DNA of 10,943 nucleotides from Angelakisella sp. Its GTDB lineage: Bacteria > Bacillota > Clostridia > Oscillospirales > Ruminococcaceae. Below are positions 5,821-10,943 of this stretch, piece after piece (positions within the stretch are counted from its first letter, which is position 1; each line of letters opens with the position of its first letter). The notes below the pieces were generated by a model. That model saw only the letters and a program-made list of their open reading frames with translations. It searched no databases and had not been told where the DNA came from. A program made the translations under genes and the position numbers. The DNA lies in contig JAAWEO010000051.1 of assembly GCA_022794295.1 (NCBI GenBank), positions 1 to 10,943 on the forward strand, read 5' to 3'.

Positions 5821-6923
5821 GTTTGATCTCTGGAAAGAAAACCCCCGCCTACACCGCTGCCCTGCTCCGGGAGGCGGTGGATTTTCACTTTGCCGCCCTG
5901 GGGGTGGAAAAGGACCTGCGGCCGGGGATGAAGGTCCTGCTGAAGCCAAACCTCCTGGCCGCCCGCAAGCCGGAGCAGGTGGTCACCACCCACCCGGCCC
6001 TGATCCAGGCGGTGGCGGACTGGCTGCGGGATCGGGGGATCGAGGACATCACCCTGGCGGACAGCCCCGGGGGGCCCTACAACGAGGCCCGCCTCCGGAG
6101 CGTTTATGCCGCCGCCAAAATGGACACCCTCACCGGGGTAACACTGAACAGCGACACCGGCTCCGCCCAGGTGGAGCAGCCCCGGGGAAAGCTCTGCCGC
6201 CGCTTTTTGGTCATCGACCCGGTGCGCAGGGCGGACTATATCATCAACCTGCCCAAGATCAAAACCCACGGGATGACGGTGGTCTCCCTGGGGGTGAAGA
6301 ACCTTTTCGGAGTGGTGCCGGGACTGGAAAAGCCGGCCATCCACTGCCGGTATCCCGGCTGGGAGGAGTTCGCCGGGATGCTCCTGGACCTGGGGGATCT
6401 CATTCGCCCCTCGGTGACATTGGTGGACGGGATAACCGCCATGGAGGGGAACGGCCCTGCCGGGGGAGACCCCCGGGAGCTGGGGTACACCTTTGCCAGC
6501 CGGGACCTGTTCACCCTGGACTGGTTCCTGGCCGGGCAGGTGATGGGCCTGTCCCCGGAGGGGATCCCCATGCTCTGCCAGGCCCGGGAACGGGGCTGGG
6601 TGGAGGAACAGCCCCAATACACCGGGGACCCTCTGGGGGAGATCCCCCCTTTCCGGCGGCCGAAAACCCAGCGGGCAGATTTTACCGGTTACCTGCCGGG
6701 CTTTCTGCGGGGGCCGGTCCGGGCGGTGACCGGGAAGCTCTTCCGGCCCAAGCCCAAGGTGCTGGCCGGCAAATGCGTGGGATGCGGACGGTGCGCCGAA
6801 AGCTGCCCCCAGCACATTATTGCCATTGTGGAGGGAAAGGCCCGGATCGACAAAAAACGCTGCATCTCCTGCTTCTGCTGCCAGGAGATGTGCCCGGCAA
6901 AGGCCATTACCAGCCGGCGGTAA
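5817..6923 (+). CDS. DUF362 protein with C-terminal 2x[4Fe-4S] ferredoxin domain
   Basis: The 368-residue product has an N-terminal DUF362 region (about 30-250), recognised by VLLKPNLL, the LADSPGG segment, NLPKIKTHGMTVVSLGVKNLFG and the VDGITAMEGNGP segment. A C-terminal ferredoxin fold follows. It has two CxxCxxCxxxCP motifs: Cys320/323/326/330 and Cys349/352/355/359, plus an extra Cys354. The function of DUF362 is not established, but this fusion with two iron-sulfur clusters is common in anaerobes and suggests electron transfer. No membrane segments are visible. It is third in the operon, overlapping the aminotransferase by four bases, so the products are probably made together. A strong terminator follows the stop by seven bases. 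Whether it serves the aminotransferase pathway is unknown. Confidence 0.93.
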   Translation: MSLISGKKTPAYTAALLREAVDFHFAALGVEKDLRPGMKVLLKPNLLAARKPEQVVTTHPALIQAVADWLRDRGIEDITLADSPGGPYNEARLRSVYAAAKMDTLTGVTLNSDTGSAQVEQPRGKLCRRFLVIDPVRRADYIINLPKIKTHGMTVVSLGVKNLFGVVPGLEKPAIHCRYPGWEEFAGMLLDLGDLIRPSVTLVDGITAMEGNGPAGGDPRELGYTFASRDLFTLDWFLAGQVMGLSPEGIPMLCQARERGWVEEQPQYTGDPLGEIPPFRRPKTQRADFTGYLPGFLRGPVRAVTGKLFRPKPKVLAGKCVGCGRCAESCPQHIIAIVEGKARIDKKRCISCFCCQEMCPAKAITSRR

Positions 6924-6930
6924 CAGACAG

Positions 6931-6970
6931 CAAAGGAGCCGTGGGAAATCCCACGGCTCCTTTGTTTCTT
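6931..6970 (+). terminator. Strong terminator between convergent genes
   Basis: A perfect 15-bp stem pairs 6931-6945 with 6950-6964 around the loop AAAT and is followed by TTTCTT. It ends the Lrp-aminotransferase-DUF362 operon. The minus-strand yjfB-like gene stops at 6988, so the same hairpin may also end transcription from that side, where the minus-strand tail is less T-rich (TTTGCTGTCTGTT). Confidence 0.92.
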
Positions 6971-6987
6971 CTCACAGCTGGGTGAGC

Positions 6988-7176
6988 TTAGGCAAGAATA
7001 TCCATTCTGCTCCCCGGAACAGTGGCGGGGACAGACTGCTGGATATCCTCCACAATGGCGGCGGCCTGTTCGGTCATTTGGTCCATAGCCTTGCGGGCCA
7101 CGGCCACACTGACCGCCTGGGAGGTCTGCATTTGGCTCATCATGACGCTGGTCGCTGCGATAGACATAACATCCAT
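6988..7176 (-). CDS. YjfB-like small putative motility protein
   Basis: The 62-residue product begins MDVMSIAATSVMMSQMQTSQ and continues through a second helix, AVARKAMDQMTEQAAAIV. It resembles the YjfB family (putative motility protein, known from flagellated Firmicutes): an MDI-type start, a Met/Gln/Ala/Ser-rich helix, a KAMD-containing helix and a short tail. Molecular function is not established. ATG 7176 is preferred over the ATG two codons upstream (7182) because AAAGGA then lies eight bases before it rather than two, and family members start with MD. It lies 64 bp downstream of the chemotaxis receptor on the same strand, probably in one transcript, which supports a motility role. Confidence 0.82.
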   Translation of the reverse strand: MDVMSIAATSVMMSQMQTSQAVSVAVARKAMDQMTEQAAAIVEDIQQSVPATVPGSRMDILA

Positions 7177-7240
7177 GTGCATCGTCCTTTCTCTCAGGGG
7201 CGTCCAACCCCCGTTTTTATCTCACCGGGAAGATCCCGGA

Positions 7241-9049
7241 TCAATACTTGTCGCTGGCCCCGGGAACAAAGACGTCGTCGTCATCGGGGACCGACTGGTA
7301 GGAAAGCTTGCCGAAGGAGCCTGCCCCGGAGCCGAAGCCCAGGGAAGAGGAGGAGGAACCGCCGCTGTACTCGTCGCTGATGGTAAACTGGTCCACCAGC
7401 TCCTTGAGGATGCTGGACTGGCTGGCCAGCTCCTCGCTGGCGGCAGCGGACTCCTCGGAGGTGGCAGAGTTGGTCTGCACCACGCTGGAGATCTGGTCCA
7501 CGCCCTGGGTCACCTGGGCCACGGCCTCGGACTGGAGCTTGGAGGCCTCAGCAATGCGGTTGATGGTGGTAACGATCTCCTGGGCGCCCTCTACCACCTC
7601 AACGAGATCCTTGGCGGTCTCGGTGGCGATGCGGGTGCCGTTCTCCACCGCCTTCACCGAGCCCTCGATCAGGGCGGAGGTGCTCTTGGAGGCGTCGGCG
7701 GACTTGCTTGCCAGGTTGCGGACCTCGTCGGCCACAACGGCGAAGCCCTTGCCGGCGGCACCGGCCCGGGCGGCCTCTACGGCGGCGTTCAGGGCCAGGA
7801 TGTTGGTCTGGAAGGCGATATCCTCGATGGTCTTGATGATCTTGCCGATCTCCTTGGACTTCTCGCTGATCTCGTCCATGGCGGCAGTCATTTCCTGCAT
7901 CTTCTGGTTGCTCTCCTCAATCTTGCCGCCCACGTCGTCGGCCATATGGCTGGCCTGCTGGGCATTTTCGGCGTTCTGCCGGATCTGCTCGGAGATATCG
8001 TTGATGGTAGCAGCCAGCTCCTCAACCGAGGAGGCCTGCTCGGTGGCACCCTGGCTGAGGGCCTGGGCTCCGCTGGAGACCTGGTCGGCCCCGGCGGAAA
8101 CCTCCTCGGCGGCCTGGTGAATCTGGACCATGGTGCTGCTCAGCTTCTGCTTAATGCTGCGCAGGGCGTGGAGGATGGCGCTGAGATCCCCAACATAGAG
8201 GCTCTCGTCCCGGGTCTTGACGTTAAAGTTGCCCCCGGCCATCCGGCTGAGGAGATCGCACTCGTCCTCAATAACGCCGCCCAGAATGGCCTGGCTGCGG
8301 CGCAGGGCGTTACACATATCGCCCAGCTCGTTTTTGCTCTCGTAATCCACAGGGATATCCAGGTGGCCCTCGCTGAAGCCCACCAGGGCCTTCTGCACCT
8401 GGGCGGTGGGAACAACAATCCCCCTGATGATCCGGGTGATCATGGTCATCACAACGATCAGGGCCACCAGCAGGGTGCCCACCACGATCAGCGTGATGTA
8501 TGTAAAGCTGCGGTTCTGGCGGGCCACCTCGGCATTTTTGGCAGCATCCAGATTGTTGTTCATCTCCTTGGCGATCTCCACCATGGCGTCCAAACGGGGA
8601 ATACACTCGTTCTGGACCAGGCGGACCGCTTCCTCCTGGCGGCCGGCGTTGGCGGCGTTCAGAATGTCATTGGCCGCGCCCTTCCAGCTCTCCACCGCCT
8701 GCTTATACTCGGTCAGGCGGTTATCAGCCAGGGGATAGATCTTTTCCAGCTCGGCAATATCCTGGTCCAGGCTGCTCAGGGACGACTGGATGGTGGACTG
8801 CATCTGGGCCCTGTCCGGGCTGTTGGGCAGCAGCAGGATATTCCGCAGGTTCCGGGCCGCGATGTTGGCGTTCAGGCGGCTGGATTTGATCAGGTCACAG
8901 GCCTTGATGTCGGTGTCAATCACGCCGATCAGCTTGTCACTCTGGGAGTTCATCATCAGCAGTGTGGCTGCGATCAGAATCAGCGATACCAAAAGGGTAA
9001 CGCCAAAACCCATCAGCAGACTGGTTCTGATCTTCATGTTCTTGAGCAT
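7241..9049 (-). CDS. Methyl-accepting chemotaxis protein, membrane type with four-helix sensor
   Basis: The 602-residue receptor signals through CheW/CheA to the flagellar motor. A membrane helix at about 10-33 is followed by an all-helical periplasmic sensor (about 34-180, 4HB_MCP-like), a second membrane helix (about 183-205), a HAMP domain (about 206-258, ELGDM motif) and a second HAMP-like unit (about 265-305, GNFNV and VGDLS). The coiled-coil signalling domain (about 305-560) has the conserved tip IAFQTNILALNAAVEAARAG (411-430), then KGFAVVADEVRNLA. The tail is Gly/Ser-rich, then acidic (PDDDD), with no NWETF-type CheR tether. AAGGAGGAG eight bases before ATG 9049 fixes the start. The ligand is unknown. 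A small hairpin, CCGGGA/TCCCGG (7225-7239), adjoins the stop but lacks a T run. Confidence 0.97.
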   Translation of the reverse strand: MLKNMKIRTSLLMGFGVTLLVSLILIAATLLMMNSQSDKLIGVIDTDIKACDLIKSSRLNANIAARNLRNILLLPNSPDRAQMQSTIQSSLSSLDQDIAELEKIYPLADNRLTEYKQAVESWKGAANDILNAANAGRQEEAVRLVQNECIPRLDAMVEIAKEMNNNLDAAKNAEVARQNRSFTYITLIVVGTLLVALIVVMTMITRIIRGIVVPTAQVQKALVGFSEGHLDIPVDYESKNELGDMCNALRRSQAILGGVIEDECDLLSRMAGGNFNVKTRDESLYVGDLSAILHALRSIKQKLSSTMVQIHQAAEEVSAGADQVSSGAQALSQGATEQASSVEELAATINDISEQIRQNAENAQQASHMADDVGGKIEESNQKMQEMTAAMDEISEKSKEIGKIIKTIEDIAFQTNILALNAAVEAARAGAAGKGFAVVADEVRNLASKSADASKSTSALIEGSVKAVENGTRIATETAKDLVEVVEGAQEIVTTINRIAEASKLQSEAVAQVTQGVDQISSVVQTNSATSEESAAASEELASQSSILKELVDQFTISDEYSGGSSSSSLGFGSGAGSFGKLSYQSVPDDDDVFVPGASDKY

Positions 9050-9179
9050 AGATACAGCTCCTCCTTGCCTTTTTGATTGGCATTCACGTCAGACAGGCGC
9101 AAAAATCCCCTAGTCCGACGAATCGTGTTATTTATGATTCTCGACACTTTTTTAGAAAACGCAACCCCCGGAATGGGAA

Positions 9180-9214
9180 TTGACAAGAATTGAGAAAGAA
9201 ATTACAATATTTCT
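9180..9214 (+). promoter_or_regulatory. Consensus sigma-A promoter of the RCK pair, -10 framed by an inverted repeat
   Basis: TTGACA (9180-9185) is a perfect -35 and TACAAT (9203-9208) a 5-of-6 -10, with the ideal 17-bp spacer. The -10 hexamer is framed exactly by AGAAAT (9197-9202) and ATTTCT (9209-9214), a perfect 6-bp inverted repeat that could be a repressor site. The leader from about 9215 to the TTG start at 9261 is too short for a c-di-AMP riboswitch, which often controls K+ transport genes. In the rest of 9050-9179 I could not identify a credible promoter for the divergent chemotaxis gene. Confidence 0.85.
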
Positions 9215-9260
9215 GGAAGATCATTATAACTCCAATCCGGAGCAAGGGAGGGATTAGCCT

Positions 9261-9884
9261 TTGAATATACTCATTGCGGGCTGTGGCCGCGTAGGCGCCG
9301 GCCTGGCAAACGCCCTGTACAAGGAGGGCCACGACGTTTCGGTGGTGGACCGGGACCCGGAAAGCTTTGTGCTGCTGGAGGACGCCTTTACCGGCTTCCG
9401 CCTGGCGGGGGAACCCATTGACTCCGCCGTGCTCCGCCGGGCGGGCATTGAGGAGTGCCACCTGGTGGCGGCAGTCACCGGCGATGACAACACCAACTTG
9501 ATGGTGGCCCAGATCGCCCGGGAGATCTTTCGGGTCCCCAAGGTCCTGACCCGGCTGTATGACCCCGCCCGCCAGGACATCTACGAGCAGGAGGGACTGC
9601 ACACCGTCTGCCCCACCAACCTTACCGTGGACCTGATCCAGCAGATCATCAGCCAGGCGGATCAGGACAACACCCGGGTGGTATTCGGCAACAACACCCT
9701 CAGCCTGTCCGCCCTGGCGGTGCCTGCCAGCCACCGGGGCAAGACCCTGGCCCAGGTGGGCCTAAGCGCCGACGAGAGCATTGTGGGTGTCCTGCGGAAG
9801 GACGGCACCATCCTCTTTCACGAAGCGGCGGGGAGCTACCGCCTGAAAAAAGGCGACCGGGTGCTGTGCGCCCGGCTGGTTTAG
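9261..9884 (+). CDS. TrkA/KtrA-type K+ transport regulator (RCK), first of pair
   Basis: The 207-residue cytoplasmic protein should form a gating ring on a Trk/Ktr potassium transporter. The N-terminal RCK domain is a Rossmann fold with GCGRVG (7-12) and an acidic residue ending strand 2 (Asp30 in SVVDRD), typical of nucleotide binding. It continues with LAGEPIDSAVLRRAGIEECH and the conserved TGDDNTNLMVAQIAR. A C-terminal RCK_C domain follows from about 142. The length matches single-unit KtrA/KtrC rather than the doubled E. coli TrkA. The start is TTG at 9261, with GGGAGGG (9246-9252) eight bases upstream; no ATG fits the family N terminus. A second RCK gene follows 15 bp later. Assignment to Trk versus Ktr is open. 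Confidence 0.92.
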   Translation: MNILIAGCGRVGAGLANALYKEGHDVSVVDRDPESFVLLEDAFTGFRLAGEPIDSAVLRRAGIEECHLVAAVTGDDNTNLMVAQIAREIFRVPKVLTRLYDPARQDIYEQEGLHTVCPTNLTVDLIQQIISQADQDNTRVVFGNNTLSLSALAVPASHRGKTLAQVGLSADESIVGVLRKDGTILFHEAAGSYRLKKGDRVLCARLV

Positions 9885-9899
9885 AAGGGAGGGCCCGGC

Positions 9900-10595
9900 A
9901 TGAAGGTAATCGTTGTGGGGGCGGGCAAGGTGGGGTTCTACCTGGCTAAAACTCTTTTGGAGCACGGGCACATCCCCCTGGTGGTGGAAATCGATCCGGT
10001 CCACTGCCGCCAGGCGGCGGACGAGCTGGGCATTCCGGTGACCTGCGGGGACGGAAGCTCCGCCGACACCCTCCGGGCTGCCGGGGCGGAGACGGCGGAC
10101 GCCATCGTCACCGCCACTGGGGCAGACCAAACCAACCTGATCGCCTGTCAAACCGCCCGGCGGGTCTTTGGGGTAAAGCGGACCCTCAGCCGTGTAAACG
10201 ACCCAGGGAATCTTTCGGTCATGAAAAGGCTGGGGGTGGATATCCCTGTTTCCAGCACCGATATTCTGGCCCGGACCCTGGAGCGGGAGGTGGACGCCTC
10301 GGCCATCCAGTCCCTGATCTCCCTGAACCGCGGGGAGGCCACCATCAGCCAGTTCTGCCTGCCGGAGGACAGCCCCCTGGAGGGGGCCGCGGTGAAGGAC
10401 CTGCGTCTTCCGGCGGAATGCGTCCTGATCTCGGTGACCCGGGGGGACCGGCTTATTATCCCCCGTGGCCCCACCAAGCTCCAGGGCGGGGACAAGGTCC
10501 TGGTTCTGGTGGGCGCAGAAGCCACCCACCAACTTATGGAAGCCCTGCACCTAGATGAAGCATCTCAGCCCCCACTGCGGCCTGATGGCCGCTGA
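9900..10595 (+). CDS. TrkA/KtrA-type K+ transport regulator (RCK), second of pair
   Basis: The 231-residue protein has the same layout as its upstream neighbour. It has GAGKVG (7-12) with Glu30 at the end of strand 2 (LVVEID), the segment GDGSSADTLRAAGAETADAIV, the hallmark TGADQTNLIACQTAR, and an RCK_C domain at about 142-220 (KLQGGDKVLVLVG). A short Pro/Arg tail of about ten residues, LDEASQPPLRPDGR, extends beyond the domain. AAGGGAGGG (9885-9893) lies six bases before the ATG. The two proteins are diverged rather than recent duplicates, so they may form a heteromeric ring or serve two transporters. No membrane subunit gene follows inside the window; non-coding DNA begins directly after the stop. 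Confidence 0.93.
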   Translation: MKVIVVGAGKVGFYLAKTLLEHGHIPLVVEIDPVHCRQAADELGIPVTCGDGSSADTLRAAGAETADAIVTATGADQTNLIACQTARRVFGVKRTLSRVNDPGNLSVMKRLGVDIPVSSTDILARTLEREVDASAIQSLISLNRGEATISQFCLPEDSPLEGAAVKDLRLPAECVLISVTRGDRLIIPRGPTKLQGGDKVLVLVGAEATHQLMEALHLDEASQPPLRPDGR

Positions 10596-10599
10596 CGGA

Positions 10600-10742
10600 C
10601 CCTACCCGCCGCTTCGCGGCTTAACGGTGTGCGAAAGGGGTAGTGGGTGCCTGGAGTCCGAACGAGCACAAGGCGAAGCGATTCCCCTGCCTTTGGCGGA
10701 CTGGGTGGGGGCAACTGCTGTCAGCCCAAGACTCCAGGTACC
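10600..10742 (+). repeat. Dispersed structured repeat, copy B (3' of the RCK pair)
   Basis: Positions 10600-10695 align without gaps to copy A at 2263-2358. The same blocks are present: CCCTACCCGCC with a hairpin and CTTAAC (10600-10625), GTGCCTGGAGTCC (10647-10659), CGATTCCCC (10679-10687) and GCCTTTG (10689-10695). The first hairpin is GCCGC-TTC-GCGGC (10608-10620); a C-G pair in copy A has become G-C here. The second stem pairs AAGGC (10670-10674) with GCCTT (10689-10693). A long-range 13-bp stem pairs 10646-10658 with 10730-10742 (one G-T pair), closing a 71-nt interior. The element starts 4 nt after the RCK stop, the same offset as copy A. Confidence 0.8.
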
Positions 10743-10785
10743 GCCTATTGCCCCGCATACACCCCTGTAGGGTCTAAAGTTTAGG

Positions 10786-10920
10786 GCCGCCCTTTTCAAA
10801 GGGCGGCAGGTCCAGGGCGGCGCCCTGGTCGCTCCCCGCAGGGAGCGAAACTCCTTATACGGAGTGAGCATTTCTGCCGCCGCAGCGGCGTCTCGGAGCG
10901 CAACTGCCCCGAAGGGGCAG
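10786..10920. repeat. Run of six closely packed hairpins
   Basis: Six inverted repeats follow one another: 10786-10807 (10-bp stem GCCGCCCTTT, 2-nt loop), 10812-10828 (CCAGGGC, loop GGC), 10829-10848 (TCGCTCCC, loop CGCA), 10850-10865 (ACTCC, 6-nt loop), 10878-10890 (CGCCGC around one A) and 10904-10920 (CTGCCCC, loop GAA). All stems are perfect, and hairpins two and three abut. None is followed by a T run, so they are not ordinary terminators. The stretch 10743-10785 holds only a 4-bp ACCC/GGGT hairpin, and 10921-10943 shows nothing I can name. No gene is credible after 10595. Confidence 0.75.
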
Positions 10921-10943
10921 CTCTTAGCGCGGAGAGGCTTTGC

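Noticed and set aside
4597..5949. 450-residue open frame opposite the aminotransferase
   Set aside because: Gly/Pro/His/Gln-rich shadow of the well-supported plus-strand aminotransferase; no plausible start signals.
7022..9076. 684-residue open frame on the plus strand opposite the chemoreceptor
   Set aside because: It is the antisense shadow of a high-GC MCP gene on the minus strand: Leu/Gly/Val/His-rich low complexity, no ribosome site, no family motifs. The minus-strand frame has all MCP hallmarks.
9050..9179. Sigma-28 (SigD) promoter for the chemoreceptor
   Set aside because: TAAA-like stretches occur on the minus strand, but no GCCGATAA-like box lies at the right distance; I cannot support one.
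9209..9260. c-di-AMP (ydaO-type) riboswitch before the K+ regulator genes
   Set aside because: The leader is only about 50 nt, too short, and no matching conserved blocks are seen.
10602..10643. Extra stem CTACCC/GGGTAG in repeat copy B
   Set aside because: It pairs well in copy B but the equivalent bases in copy A do not pair, so it is not part of the shared fold.
10602..10871. 89-residue minus-strand and 71-residue plus-strand open frames after the RCK pair
   Set aside because: Both lie over the dispersed repeat (the minus-strand one also over part of the hairpin run), have no ribosome site and Arg/Pro/Ala-rich composition. They look like spurious frames in structured non-coding DNA.
1..10943. 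CRISPR arrays, tRNA or rRNA genes, transposase or phage genes
   Set aside because: No regularly spaced direct repeats, tRNA-like cloverleaf, rRNA segments, or mobile-element proteins were seen on either strand.

Overview
The window reads as chromosomal DNA of a GC-rich, low-oxygen clostridial Firmicute, most likely a flagellated member of Oscillospirales (Flavonifractor / Intestinimonas / Oscillibacter-like). This placement is inference from protein style and gene content: HrcA/CIRCE-type groESL control, rubrerythrin, a YjfB-type motility protein, strong GGAGG ribosome sites and sigma-A promoters, with strong C/G preference at third codon positions. I ran no database search.

Layout. (1) 1-183: the 5' part of an unrecognised minus-strand gene, divergent from groES. 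(2) 193-2258: groES-groEL behind a sigma-A promoter and a near-perfect CIRCE operator at 229-255; a candidate minus-strand promoter for the divergent gene shares the operator. (3) 2259-2606: a long non-coding stretch with one copy of a dispersed structured repeat, then a strong terminator. (4) 2607-3143: rubrerythrin with its own terminator. (5) 3224-4099: an unrecognised 291-residue CxxC protein. (6) 4120-6923: a tightly overlapping operon of an Lrp/AsnC regulator, a class I aminotransferase and a DUF362-ferredoxin protein, ended by a 15-bp terminator hairpin lying between convergent genes. (7) 9049-6988, minus strand: a methyl-accepting chemotaxis protein followed by a YjfB-like small motility protein. 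(8) 9180-10595: two consecutive single-unit TrkA/Ktr-type RCK genes behind a consensus promoter. (9) 10596-10943: a second copy of the repeat, then a dense run of perfect hairpins to the window edge.

How the genes work together. Chaperonin and rubrerythrin form a stress-response stretch (protein folding, peroxide removal). The Lrp-aminotransferase-DUF362 operon looks like amino-acid-responsive nitrogen metabolism coupled to an iron-sulfur protein of unknown role. The MCP/YjfB pair belongs to chemotaxis and motility. The RCK pair should gate a K+ transporter whose membrane subunit is not in the window.

The most noteworthy signal is non-coding. The elements at 2263 and 10600 each begin exactly 4 nt after a stop codon, align without gaps for 96 bp, and differ at paired positions in ways that keep a hairpin intact. 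This points to a structured 3'-UTR RNA or mobile palindromic element rather than a simple terminator.
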